Translations under genes and position numbers: made by a program
Shown here: piece after piece, positions 17,093 to 26,134 of the stretch
How the letters are laid out: every line of letters begins with the position of its first letter
How positions within the stretch are numbered: the stretch's first letter is position 1
Assembly (NCBI GenBank): GCA_026004735.1
Contig: BPJS01000001.1
Span: 620,001 to 684,000, forward strand
Source: Isosphaeraceae bacterium
GTDB taxonomy: Bacteria; Planctomycetota; Planctomycetia; Isosphaerales; Isosphaeraceae
DNA: 64,000 nucleotides
Direction: 5' to 3'
Notes under the pieces: generated by a model
What the model was told of the DNA's origin: nothing
Databases searched by the model: none
The model's input: only the letters and a program-made list of their open reading frames with translations

Positions 17093-19009
17093 TCACGTCC
17101 CCGTCTCCTTCCCCCACCCCAGCCACAACGCCGCCAAACCCACCAGCGGAATCAACCCGACGACCACGAAAACTGCCGTAAACTCCCCGCTCACATCCTT
17201 GATCCGCCCCGCGATCGGATTGAACCCCGCCGCGAACAGATTTCCAAGCCCTCCCAGATACCCCACGATCAAACCGGTATGCCGCGGCTCCACCTCCTGG
17301 CAAAACGCAAAATAGTTCGCCATATACGCCGCCGCCCCAATCGCCATCGCCACCAACAAACCTAGTACCACCGCCTGACCGGCCGCCCCCTCCGGAACCC
17401 GCCCCACCCAAGCCCCCATCGACACCAACACCGCACAGCCCGTCATCACCATCATCCGAGCCCGCGCTGGCTCGATCCCCCTTCGCCCAGCCAACTCACG
17501 CGACGCCGCTCCACCCGCCAGATTCCCCACATCCGCCGCCAAAAACGGCAACGCACTCCACAAACCTCCCGCCAGATACGCCATTCCCCGGTCGGTCTGT
17601 AAATACGTCGGCAACCAGTTGACTAGGAAATGCCAACATACATTGATCGTCCCCGAGACCACCACCAGAATCCAGAATCGACGCGCTCGCACCACTTCCC
17701 CCAACGACCGCGCCCAACTAGACCCCAAATCTTCCAACCCCACACACCGCGCCGCCAGCAACGCACCCACCATCAGCACCGCCACTCCCAGCCAGACCCC
17801 CTCCAATCCGCCTCCCCGGGGATGCAACCCAGCAACCTGCAACCACACCCCCTCGGCGTCCAACCGATCCACAATCCCGCTCTCTCGGCTCTCCACCCCT
17901 ACAACCTGGCCCCCTGACCGAATTTCTCCAATCCGTTCACCGACCGCGACCGCTTGCCCTGGCTCAACCATCCATCGCACCGGACCCACTCCCACCGCCG
18001 CCGTCATGACTCCCACCGTCAATGGTCGCGGGCCCAGCGGATCGAAAAATTCGCCGACCTCCGCTCCCGGCTCCACCCTGCGGCCCGGCTCCACCTGCTG
18101 CCTCCCCATACGCCCATCCTCAGGCGCGTCGAGCCGCAACAGCATCTCCCCGAGCCGAAATTCCGCCACCCCGGTCCCCCGCTTCACGACCGCACCCGGC
18201 TCACCCAACCACCGCACCAGCTCCACCGGCCCCTCAGGACGCACGCGATCAGCACCGACTCGCACCTCAACTGGTCGCACCCAACACCATCCGGCAACCC
18301 CCAGCGCCACCAACGCCACCACCCCAAATACCCCGCGGCCCAACCCGCTCATCCGCCGCGAACGTCCCCCCGCCGACCCTCCGTCCGGCGCCATTCCCAC
18401 GACCCGCCGCGTCAACGCCAACCAGGTGCCCGCCCAGACGAATCCCAGTCCCCCCAGCACCAAAAACGCCACGCGCCACCCGAAGACCTTCGCCAGCACC
18501 GGCACCGTCAGCGGCGTCAACACCGCTCCGATGGCTGCTCCCGAATTGAAAATCCCATTGCCCAGACTCCGATCCTTCGGCGGCAAAATCCGCGACGTGA
18601 CCCGCAACGCACTCGGCCAGTTGAACGCCTCCCCAATCCCCAGCAACGCCCGCATCGCCACCAGAACGCCCAGTGTCGGCGCCAAGCCACCTCCAATTGC
18701 CATCAGCGACCAGAACGCCACCGCCGCCGGATAAACCAGCCGCACATTGAGCCGATCCACCATCAGCCCCGCAGGAACCTGAAACACCGCATAACTCAAA
18801 CCAAACGCCGTCAACAGCCAGCCAAACCCCTCGAAGTCGATCCCAAACTCGCGCCGAACCTGCGGGCTGACCAGCGCAATCGCCTGCCGATCCATGTAGT
18901 TGAGCGCCGTCGACGCAAACATCAACCAACACACGCCCCACGCCCACCGGCTCACCACCGGTGACCCGCTCGTCCCATCCTCGGCCCGTTCGTCGACCCC
19001 CTGGGCCAT
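17093..19009 (-). CDS. MFS transporter with two inserted biotinyl/lipoyl-like hammerhead domains
   Basis: 638 residues, against the usual 420-450. Residues 22-200 form the N-half of an ExuT-like anion:cation symporter: NYMDRQAIALVSP near 37-49, DRLNVR near 85-90 and the RALLGIGEAFNWPSAL motif near 120-135. Residues about 445-636 form the C-half. Between them, about 205-440 is an insertion: an extra membrane helix at 226-244, a hammerhead-like unit at about 255-325 (LGEPGAVVKRGTGVAEF, then LDAPEDGRM and VEPGRRVEPGAEVGEFF), a second at about 330-395 (VEPGQAVAVGERIGEI), and another helix at 403-421. No modifiable lysine is seen at the hairpin turns. I infer the domains face the periplasm. The gene follows a sugar ABC operon after 45 bases. 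Confidence 0.8.
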   Translation of the reverse strand: MAQGVDERAEDGTSGSPVVSRWAWGVCWLMFASTALNYMDRQAIALVSPQVRREFGIDFEGFGWLLTAFGLSYAVFQVPAGLMVDRLNVRLVYPAAVAFWSLMAIGGGLAPTLGVLVAMRALLGIGEAFNWPSALRVTSRILPPKDRSLGNGIFNSGAAIGAVLTPLTVPVLAKVFGWRVAFLVLGGLGFVWAGTWLALTRRVVGMAPDGGSAGGRSRRMSGLGRGVFGVVALVALGVAGWCWVRPVEVRVGADRVRPEGPVELVRWLGEPGAVVKRGTGVAEFRLGEMLLRLDAPEDGRMGRQQVEPGRRVEPGAEVGEFFDPLGPRPLTVGVMTAAVGVGPVRWMVEPGQAVAVGERIGEIRSGGQVVGVESRESGIVDRLDAEGVWLQVAGLHPRGGGLEGVWLGVAVLMVGALLAARCVGLEDLGSSWARSLGEVVRARRFWILVVVSGTINVCWHFLVNWLPTYLQTDRGMAYLAGGLWSALPFLAADVGNLAGGAASRELAGRRGIEPARARMMVMTGCAVLVSMGAWVGRVPEGAAGQAVVLGLLVAMAIGAAAYMANYFAFCQEVEPRHTGLIVGYLGGLGNLFAAGFNPIAGRIKDVSGEFTAVFVVVGLIPLVGLAALWLGWGKETGT

Positions 19010-19054
19010 GCCCGCCCCCTTTCGCTCGCGCCCACCGGTCTCGATCCGGTTCGC

Positions 19055-20041
19055 TCAGTACGACGGCCGATACTGATCCACGTTCGCCTGGTCGATCACC
19101 GGCAGTGGGGTCAACACGTCTCCCGTCGGTGGATTCCCCTTCACCGTGTCGACTGCCACTCTCAACGCTTTGGCGCCCTGATCCGCCGCGTCCTGCAACA
19201 CGGTCGCTCTCAGCAGCCCGGACCGGACCGCTGCAAACGCTCCTTCCGTCCCGTCGCAGCCGATCACGACCACCTCGGACCATCCCTCGTCTCGGGCCAC
19301 CTCCGCCGCCGACAACGCCATCTCGTCGTTCTGCGCCACGATCGCCCGAATCTCCCCCGGCGCATAACGCTGAACCCACGCCATCATCACTGCCTTCGCC
19401 TGATCCGCTCGAAAGTCCGCAAACCGCGCATCCACAATCGTGATCTCCGGACACCCCTCGATCACCTCACGGAATCCCGCCATCCGTTCCACCTGTGGGC
19501 TTGAACCCTGCGTCCCGAGAAGGTAGAGCACCTTGCCCCCCTCGGGACCAACCGCCTCCAGCAACGCCTTTGCCTGCGCGCGACCCGCCTCGCGATCATC
19601 GGCCCCCACATACGCAACCACCTCGCCCCCGTTGACCCGACGGTTCAACGCCACCACCGGAACCCGCTCCTGATTGGCCACTTCAACCGCACGAACCGCC
19701 GCATCCTGGTTCCGCGGGCAAAACACCAGCGCCGCCACGCCGCGGCTCAACAACGCCTCGACCTGCTCGAGTTGAATCCGGTCATCGTCCTTACCGTCCC
19801 GAACCTCGAGGTCCACGCCCAGCTCCCGCGCCGCTGTCTCCATCCCACGCTTCTGGGCCGCGAAAAACGGGTGCCCAAAGGTCGGCAGAACCGCGCCGAT
19901 GCGTATCGCCCGCTCCGTCGCCGAATCTCCCGCCGCTCCCGGGTTCGCGTCCGGCCCCCCACAGCCGGCCACGACCATCGCCACCACAGCGACGATCATC
20001 CCTGCCCCCAACCCAGTTCGCCCCGTTCTCTCGTTCCTCAT
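19055..20041 (-). CDS. Sugar ABC transporter substrate-binding lipoprotein (ribose/periplasmic binding protein type I)
   Basis: 328 residues from ATG 20041. A signal sequence with lipobox (VAVVAMVVAGC) is followed by a type I periplasmic-binding fold: RIGAVLPTFGHPFFAAQKRG near 48-68, a hinge region with LVFCPRNQDAAV near 110, AYVGADDREAGRAQAKALLE near 145, and VVIGCDGTEGAFAAVRSG near 255. This is the RbsB/xylose-binding class for monosaccharides. The start overlaps the permease stop by four bases (ATGA), so it is the third gene of a complete ATPase-permease-binder operon. The sugar is not deducible; pentoses or galactosides are typical. Confidence 0.9.
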   Translation of the reverse strand: MRNERTGRTGLGAGMIVAVVAMVVAGCGGPDANPGAAGDSATERAIRIGAVLPTFGHPFFAAQKRGMETAARELGVDLEVRDGKDDDRIQLEQVEALLSRGVAALVFCPRNQDAAVRAVEVANQERVPVVALNRRVNGGEVVAYVGADDREAGRAQAKALLEAVGPEGGKVLYLLGTQGSSPQVERMAGFREVIEGCPEITIVDARFADFRADQAKAVMMAWVQRYAPGEIRAIVAQNDEMALSAAEVARDEGWSEVVVIGCDGTEGAFAAVRSGLLRATVLQDAADQGAKALRVAVDTVKGNPPTGDVLTPLPVIDQANVDQYRPSY

Positions 20042-20997
20042 CGCCGCTCCCCTCGGCGCGCTAAGGCATCGACCGCCGCGAAGACCAGGATCACAAGTCC
20101 GTTGGTCAAGGTCGCATACTCCCCGGGCAGCTCCGTCAGGTTGATCATCGCCCCCACCGCCTGCAGCAACAAGCACCCCCCGATCGCTCCCAGCACACTT
20201 CCTCGACCCCCCTGGAGCGAGACCCCGCCCACCACGCACGCCGCGATCGAAAGCAGCTCGTACCCCTCGCCCGTTCGAGCATTGGCCGTATAGAACGACG
20301 CCAGCCAGAGCAAACCCCCCAGCGCCGCCGCCAACCCCGACACCGCAAAACTCGCCAGCCGCAACCGCTCCGTCCGGACCCCAGCTAGCCGCGCTGCCTC
20401 GGCATTCCCCCCCGTCGCGTACAAATGCTGACCCCAAACCGTACAGCGCATGCCGACCCAGCCCACAATCGCCACCACCCCGAGAATCGCCATCAGTCCG
20501 CTCAGCCGCATTTCACCGACCCGCAGACTCGCCGCCAGCGGCTCAAAAGCGCGAAGTCCGCCCAACTCTCGACCGCCCAACACCAGAAACGTCAATCCCC
20601 GGACGATCAGCGTCATGCTCAGCGTGGTCACAAACGCATTGGCCCGCACATAGGCAACAAACACCCCATTGACAACCCCGACCAGGCCCCCGCAACCCAA
20701 CGCCGCCACCGCCGCCGCCACCGGTCCCCAACCCAGGTCGCGCAAACCAACCGCCGCCACCGCGGCCGACAAACCCAGCGTCGCTCCCTGCGACAAATCA
20801 AATCCCCCACCGATGAGCACCACGCTTTGTCCAACAGCCAGCACACCCACCAGACTCGCCAGATGCACAACCCCCGAGACATGACGCGCCGTCAAAAACC
20901 CCGGCGTCCGCCACACCCCCCACATCACCGCTCCGGCCAGCAACACCACCGGCAACCACCGCAACAACCCCGGATGCCAGCCTTTGGGCCTTTCCAT
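20038..20997 (-). CDS. Sugar ABC transporter permease (RbsC/BPD_transp_2 family)
   Basis: 319 residues from ATG 20997, chosen because GGAGGGGAG lies about 11 bases upstream; ATG 21039 is an in-frame alternative nine bases after the ATPase stop. Eight to ten hydrophobic segments run through the protein. The RbsC-type signature VGVLAVGQSVVLIGGGFDLSQGA is near residue 45-68, VRANAFVTTLSMTLIVRGL near 116-134, and GYELLSIAACVVGGVSLQGGRGSVLG near 240-265. It forms the inner-membrane channel for the binding protein encoded downstream (4-base overlap) and the ATPase encoded upstream. Confidence 0.9.
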   Translation of the reverse strand: MERPKGWHPGLLRWLPVVLLAGAVMWGVWRTPGFLTARHVSGVVHLASLVGVLAVGQSVVLIGGGFDLSQGATLGLSAAVAAVGLRDLGWGPVAAAVAALGCGGLVGVVNGVFVAYVRANAFVTTLSMTLIVRGLTFLVLGGRELGGLRAFEPLAASLRVGEMRLSGLMAILGVVAIVGWVGMRCTVWGQHLYATGGNAEAARLAGVRTERLRLASFAVSGLAAALGGLLWLASFYTANARTGEGYELLSIAACVVGGVSLQGGRGSVLGAIGGCLLLQAVGAMINLTELPGEYATLTNGLVILVFAAVDALARRGERR

Positions 20998-21048
20998 CCG
21001 AACTGTTTCTCCCCTCCGGCTCCCGAACCGGATCGCCATCCCAGCCGC

Positions 21049-22590
21049 TCAGCCGGACCCGGTGGCCAGCCCGCGACCATCTCCTCCAGCCACTAGCTCC
21101 ACCAGCCCGCGCTCGTCCACCTCCGCCGTACGGACCTCCGCGGCGAGCCTCCCCGCACGCACCACCAGAACACGATCGGCCACGGCCAGCAGCTCCTCAA
21201 CCTCTGAGCTGACCACCACCACCGCCGCTCCATTCCGCGCCCGCTCCCGAATCCAGCGGTGAATCGCCTCCCGACTCCGCACATCCACCCCTCGAGTCGG
21301 CTCGTGCAAGATCAAAACCGATGGCTCGGTCAACGCCACCCGCGCCAGCAACACCTTCTGCTGATTCCCTCCGGACAAACCCATCACGTTCTGCCTCACC
21401 CCCCGACAAACCACCCCGTGTGCTTGGATCGCCGCCTCCACTCGGCGCCGCCGTTGCGACGGCCTCGACCACCCCCACCGTGACCAACGCCCAAGCGCCG
21501 ACAGACTCGTGTTTGCCTCCACATCACGCGTCGGAATCAGTCCCTCGCCTGCTCGATCCGACGGAACCAACCCCACCCCCCGCCTCAGTGCATCGCTCGG
21601 ATGTCGAGGCGCAAACCGCTCCCCCCGCAGAGCCATCCGCCCATGCGCGAACACCTCGGCCCCGACCACCAACCGACCAAACTCCTCGTGGCCCGCCCCC
21701 ACCAACCCCGTCAACCCCACCACCTCACCACGCCCGACCTCCACACTCAGCCCGCGCAACCCCCGTCCTGCCAGATTCTCCACCCGGAGCACCGGCTCAC
21801 CAATGCCCTCGCCGCCACCACGCTCCACCGTTTCGCCTCGCTCAATCTCCTCCCCGCCCACCATCGCCGCGACCAGGCCCGGGACCGTCTGATCGGCAAC
21901 CCGCCAGGTCCCCACCCGCACCCCATCGCGCAACACCGTCACCCGATCGGCCAGCCGCATCACGTCCTCCAATCGGTGCGTGATGAAAACAATCCCCAAA
22001 CCACGCGATCTCAGGCCCTCCACGATCGCAAACAGTCGCGCCGATTCCGCCCGTCCCAACGCCGCCGTCGGCTCGTCCAGAACCAAGACCCGCGCCTCCC
22101 GACTCAGCGCGCGGGCAATCTCCACCAACTGCCGCTCCCCCAACGACAGATCCCCCACCCGAGCACCCGGATCCACCTCAAACCCCAACTCCTTCAGCCA
22201 ACGACTTGCCCACTGCCGCAACGCTCCCCGACGCAGCCAGATCCCGGCCGACGGCTCATGCCCCAATCCCAGGTTCTCGGCAACCGTCAGAGTCGGCACC
22301 AGCCGAATCTCCTGGTGAATCACCGCAATCCCGCGCCTCAGCGCATCCGCCGGGTCGCGCAGCCGCGCTTCGACCCCATCCAAGACAATCCTGCCGCCAT
22401 CGGGCCGCGTCGCCCCTCCCAGCACCCGCATCAACGTGCTCTTGCCTGCCCCGTTTTCCCCGCAAAGCGCGTGGATCTCTCCCCCATTAACCTCGAAATC
22501 CACCCCGCGAAGCGCCTTCACACCCCCAAAGGCCTTGACAATCTCACGCAAGGCGACCCGGGGTAGGCGGCCACCATCGGGACCCTTCAT
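21049..22590 (-). CDS. Sugar ABC transporter ATP-binding protein (RbsA/MglA type, two NBDs)
   Basis: 513 residues, normal for the duplicated sugar ATPases. First domain: Walker A GENGAGKST near 44-52, signature LSLGERQLVEIA near 150 and Walker B VLVLDEPTAALG near 168. Second domain: degenerate Walker A (GLVGAGHEE), as is normal for this family, and signature LSGGNQQKV near 408. Its Walker B reads VLILHEPTRGVD instead of LDEP, so the usual Asp is His. The second site in RbsA-like proteins is often already weak, so this may be tolerated. First gene of the ABC operon, lying 10 bases downstream of the isocitrate dehydrogenase gene and possibly sharing its transcript. Confidence 0.92.
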   Translation of the reverse strand: MKGPDGGRLPRVALREIVKAFGGVKALRGVDFEVNGGEIHALCGENGAGKSTLMRVLGGATRPDGGRIVLDGVEARLRDPADALRRGIAVIHQEIRLVPTLTVAENLGLGHEPSAGIWLRRGALRQWASRWLKELGFEVDPGARVGDLSLGERQLVEIARALSREARVLVLDEPTAALGRAESARLFAIVEGLRSRGLGIVFITHRLEDVMRLADRVTVLRDGVRVGTWRVADQTVPGLVAAMVGGEEIERGETVERGGGEGIGEPVLRVENLAGRGLRGLSVEVGRGEVVGLTGLVGAGHEEFGRLVVGAEVFAHGRMALRGERFAPRHPSDALRRGVGLVPSDRAGEGLIPTRDVEANTSLSALGRWSRWGWSRPSQRRRRVEAAIQAHGVVCRGVRQNVMGLSGGNQQKVLLARVALTEPSVLILHEPTRGVDVRSREAIHRWIRERARNGAAVVVVSSEVEELLAVADRVLVVRAGRLAAEVRTAEVDERGLVELVAGGDGRGLATGSG

Positions 22591-22600
22591 CCGCTTCGAC

Positions 22601-24055
22601 TCACTCGCCTTGCCCCTTCGAATAACCCGGCTCGCCGTCGAACGTGCACAAATTCTCGGTCTTGATCACATCCAGCCCCGCCGAAACCGCCCGGCCGTAG
22701 ATCTCGATAATGTCCGCGTGGCTCAACCCCTGCGCATAATCCTTCGCCACAAACCGGCACCGCCAGTGATCCACCGTCGCCGTCTCCGGCAAGCCCCGCG
22801 GCCAGACCATCACGCCCCGGTTCGAGATCATCTTCAACTCTACCTTGGCCGTCTCCGCCGTCCGAACCACTGCGGCCACCTCCGCCGTCGACCGCCGATC
22901 ATGCACGAACAGATCCACACCAACGGTCACCTTCTTGGCCGGCGGCCGCCGCAGCTCCGCAAACGGCGGAACACGGATCGGCTCCGCCTTGCCATAATGC
23001 ACCGCCTTCAACTTCGTCGGCGTCTGCCCCAACCGCTTGATGACCGCTTCGGCAAACTCCTTCGTCCCCACCTTCTCCGTGCTCGTGGACTCGTCGTAAA
23101 TGTCATACGTATGGACGCCATCCTCAAGCGTCTTGAGCCACGCGTTGTGCACCCGCTCCGCCACATCTCCCTGACCAATATGCACCAGCATCATCACCGC
23201 ACCCAGCAACAGCCCGGACGGATTCGCCAGATTCTGCCCGGCTCGCCGTGGCGCCGAGCCGTGAATTGCCTCGAACATCGCCCCGTGCTCGCCAATGTTC
23301 GCCGACCCAGCCAGACCCACCGATCCCGCAATCTGCGCCGCCACGTCCGACAAAATATCCCCATATAAATTGGGCATCACAATCACATCAAAATTCTCCG
23401 GCGTGTCGGCCAGCTTTGCCGCCCCTATGTCGACAATCCAGTGCTCGTTGACCAGCTCCGGATACTCTGCTGCCACCTCCTCAAACACTTTGTGAAACAG
23501 CCCATCGGTCATCTTCATGATGTTGTCTTTGGTGAAGCACGTCACCTTCTTCCGTCCGTTTTGACGCGCATACTCAAACGCATACCGCACAATCTTCTCA
23601 CACCCCGGCCGCGTAATCAGCTTCAGACACTGCATCACTTCATCCGTTTGCCGGTGCTCAATCCCCGCATAAAGATCCTCTTCGTTCTCGCGCACAATCA
23701 CCACATCCATCACCGGATGCTTCGTCGCCACATAGGGGTGATAAGACACGCACGGTCGTACGTTCGCATACAACCCCATCGACTTCCGCACCGTCACGTT
23801 CAGACTCTTGAATCCGCCGCCTTGTGGCGTCGTGATCGGCGCTTTCAGGAACACCTTCGTTCGCCGCAGACTCTCCCACGCCGAGTCCTCAATCCCCGCC
23901 GAAAACCCACGCTTATACACCGCCTCGCCAATCTCGATCTCCTCGATCTCCAGCCGCGCGCCCGCCTCCTTCAAAATCTTCAGCGTCGCCTCCATGATCT
24001 CCGGACCAATCCCATCCCCTTTGGCCACCGTGATCGGCGTCGTCGGCGTGGACAT
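22601..24055 (-). CDS. icd: NADP-dependent isocitrate dehydrogenase (long form with C-terminal extension)
   Basis: 484 residues from ATG 24055, which has GGAG about 10 bases upstream (ATG 24064 would place it too close). Isocitrate dehydrogenase oxidatively decarboxylates isocitrate to 2-oxoglutarate in the TCA cycle. Visible motifs are VAKGDGIGPEIM near 12, LNVTVRKSMGLYANVRP near 85 (substrate-binding Ser and Arg), VIVRENEEDLYAGIEH near 119, and NLYGDILSDVAAQIAGSVGL near 228 with metal-binding Asp residues. The C-terminal 140 residues (KKVTVGVDLFVHDRRS onward) match the extension of the Thermus/Rickettsia-type enzymes rather than E. coli Icd. Confidence 0.9.
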   Translation of the reverse strand: MSTPTTPITVAKGDGIGPEIMEATLKILKEAGARLEIEEIEIGEAVYKRGFSAGIEDSAWESLRRTKVFLKAPITTPQGGGFKSLNVTVRKSMGLYANVRPCVSYHPYVATKHPVMDVVIVRENEEDLYAGIEHRQTDEVMQCLKLITRPGCEKIVRYAFEYARQNGRKKVTCFTKDNIMKMTDGLFHKVFEEVAAEYPELVNEHWIVDIGAAKLADTPENFDVIVMPNLYGDILSDVAAQIAGSVGLAGSANIGEHGAMFEAIHGSAPRRAGQNLANPSGLLLGAVMMLVHIGQGDVAERVHNAWLKTLEDGVHTYDIYDESTSTEKVGTKEFAEAVIKRLGQTPTKLKAVHYGKAEPIRVPPFAELRRPPAKKVTVGVDLFVHDRRSTAEVAAVVRTAETAKVELKMISNRGVMVWPRGLPETATVDHWRCRFVAKDYAQGLSHADIIEIYGRAVSAGLDVIKTENLCTFDGEPGYSKGQGE

Positions 24056-24107
24056 CGCGGGCATTCTCCGTCGATCTCTTCCAGTCTCTCGCTCTCAAGC
24101 GCCGATC

Positions 24108-24128
24108 GGTCCGGTTCGCTTCCGGACC
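24108..24128 (-). promoter_or_regulatory. Perfect 7-bp hairpin in the icd upstream region
   Basis: GGTCCGG at 24108-24114 pairs fully with CCGGACC at 24122-24128 around a 7-base loop. It lies about 50 bases upstream of the icd start. No T run follows on either strand, so it is not a standard terminator. An operator or mRNA leader structure is possible. Confidence 0.35.
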
Positions 24129-24424
24129 CCTAGCGCAGAATGGCCCAAACTACTACACCACCTCTCAGCCCTTCAAGAGGGCCTGATGCTTCCCGGCGAC
24201 CGATGACCCGAGCCGCCGATCCAACCCAATGACCAATCCCAGCGGCCCACGCTCCCCGCCGGCCTTCGCGCCATCCGGCGATCCGACGCAAATCCCCCGC
24301 GCTGCGTCCTCGTCTGCGGGCCGCGCCCGCTTCCCTGGCTGGAAGCGCGCCCTGCCCATCCGCGATCCTGCGCGCGAGCTCGACGCGGTGTCCAGCCGCG
24401 TCATCCCGATCGCCTCCGCCGGCC
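24129..24424. other. Intergenic region upstream of icd, no gene supported
   Basis: About 300 bases between the hairpin upstream of icd and the stop of the acetylesterase gene, both on the minus strand. A short plus-strand open frame of 71 codons (24229-24444) runs into the acetylesterase gene, has no ribosome binding site and looks accidental. I see no tRNA or other known RNA. Confidence 0.4.
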
Positions 24425-25906
24425 TCAACGCGCCTCCGCCGTGACCCCTTTCCAATCGTCCGTGCGAAACGGCGTCACCGGCAGACCATCCGCGTCCCCC
24501 GGAATCTTGCCGTATAGGTTGCACACCGGATTGTCGGCCCAGGCATACCGGACCGCCACCGGATCCGGAACCGCCTCGGACCACACCTCGACCGTGTCGG
24601 GCCCCGTGATCTTCGCCTGAGCGGCGTACCACTTCCGGTCCGACCCGGCAATCGCAAACCCGCGCGGCTCGTCCACGTCAAAGCTGTACAACCCCTGTCC
24701 CACATGCACGAACTTCACGACCATCCGGCCGTCCTTCTTCTCGACCGACTGATACCGCGGACTGCGGTGCGGCACATCCTTGCCGTACACCTCAGCCAAG
24801 GCCCACCGCGCCAACCGCTTCGCCACCCGCTGCTTATTCCGCGGGTGAATGTCACGCCCTTCACCCAGGTCGATGATCACCGCCTCGCCGGTCTTTGGCA
24901 GCCGGTCCATCGTCATCGTCTGCGCCTCACGCAGCTCGGCCCAGGCACTTTCGCCCGGCTCCGGCTTCTCGGCCATGAAATCCGCCAGTTGCACCCAGTA
25001 GAACGGAAAATCCCCTTGTCCCCATTCGTCCCGCCAGCTCTGGATCAGGAGCGGAAACATCGCCCGATATTGATACGCCCGACCCGCGTTCGACTCGCCC
25101 TGGTACCAGATCACCCCCCGAATCCCAAAGCCGATTGTCGGCTTCAACGCCCCGTTATAAATGTTCCCCGGTCGGGCATTCCCTTTCATTTGAGCCTGCA
25201 GATTCCGGTCCTCGGGCGTCGCCGCCGCCCGCTTCTCCAGCTCCGCCCAGCGATCCAGCAGCGGCTTGTACTGCTCGTCCTGCTCCAGCAAGTCGCGGCG
25301 AATCCACGCCTCGCAGGCCGAACCGCCCCACGCATTGTTGATCAGCCCTACCGGCATCCCCGTCGCCTGGTGAATCAACCGCCCAAAAAAATAACCGATC
25401 GCCGAAAAGCTTCCCACGGTCTCCGGGCTGCAGACCTGCCACTGGCCCCGGAAGTCCTCCTGCGGCTCCTGTGTCCCCACGTTCGGCACCGTTAGCAGCC
25501 GGATCTGCGGATAATTGGCCGTCATCTTCTCCAGATCCGGATCGTCTGCCAGATTCACCGGCCACTGCATGTTCGACTGACCCGAACAGATCCACACCTC
25601 GCCTACCCACACGTCCTCCAGCTCAAGCTCATTCTGCCCCCTGATCTTCAGGACGTACGGCCCACCGGCAGCCATCGGCGCCAGCTTGACACGCCAGCGA
25701 CCATCCGCCCCAGCCCGCGTCGTCTGCGACTGCGGACCAATCTGGACCGTCACCTCCTCCCCCGGCTCGGCCCATCCCCAGACCGGGTTCTCCTGTTCGC
25801 GCTGCAATACCATGTGCGATCCAAAAAGGCTCGGCACCCGCACGTCTGCCCAAGCCGTGCCCGCATCGGCCACAAACGCCACCACCATCAGCACACGCCA
25901 GCGCAT
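24425..25906 (-). CDS. Secreted sialate O-acetylesterase (SGNH/GDSL-like)
   Basis: 493 residues from ATG 25906, preceded by GGAGGTGGAAGGT; an upstream ATG at 26017 lacks such a site. Signal peptide at about 1-20 (cleaved near TAWA-DV). The protein removes O-acetyl groups from sialic acids or acetylated plant polysaccharides outside the cytoplasm. Family motifs are FGSHMVLQR near 28-36, [16 protein letters not shown] near 102-117 with the nucleophile Ser at 111, [12 protein letters not shown] near 205, [11 protein letters not shown] near 285 and the Asp/His motif [11 protein letters not shown] near 380. Full length and apparently active. It lies 228 bases downstream of a large glycosidase gene on the same strand. 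Confidence 0.9.
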   Translation of the reverse strand: MRWRVLMVVAFVADAGTAWADVRVPSLFGSHMVLQREQENPVWGWAEPGEEVTVQIGPQSQTTRAGADGRWRVKLAPMAAGGPYVLKIRGQNELELEDVWVGEVWICSGQSNMQWPVNLADDPDLEKMTANYPQIRLLTVPNVGTQEPQEDFRGQWQVCSPETVGSFSAIGYFFGRLIHQATGMPVGLINNAWGGSACEAWIRRDLLEQDEQYKPLLDRWAELEKRAAATPEDRNLQAQMKGNARPGNIYNGALKPTIGFGIRGVIWYQGESNAGRAYQYRAMFPLLIQSWRDEWGQGDFPFYWVQLADFMAEKPEPGESAWAELREAQTMTMDRLPKTGEAVIIDLGEGRDIHPRNKQRVAKRLARWALAEVYGKDVPHRSPRYQSVEKKDGRMVVKFVHVGQGLYSFDVDEPRGFAIAGSDRKWYAAQAKITGPDTVEVWSEAVPDPVAVRYAWADNPVCNLYGKIPGDADGLPVTPFRTDDWKGVTAEAR

Positions 25907-26134
25907 ACCTTCCACCTCCGGACTCCCGATCCGCCAAGACGGCCATCCTCCCGCTCCGGCCATCACTCGGACGCTTTGAGGCCCAGTATCAACCCACCCC
26001 GGACCCGTGTCGAGCACCTACCGCCCGCTTCCGATCAACCTTCCAAGCGCCCGACTCATTCCTCCTCGCGTCCTGCCTCCGCCGCCCCTCAAGTGCGTCG
26101 ACGCTTCCGGCTGATCCCGACAACCGCCCCGGCG
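25907..26134. other. Intergenic region between glycosidase and acetylesterase genes
   Basis: About 230 bases holding the acetylesterase ribosome binding site (near 25910-25918, minus strand). No promoter close to consensus or RNA gene is recognised. Confidence 0.35.

Noticed and set aside
24229-24444. 71-codon plus-strand frame between icd and the acetylesterase gene
   Set aside because: No ribosome site, Pro/Ser/Ala composition and overlap with a confident gene.
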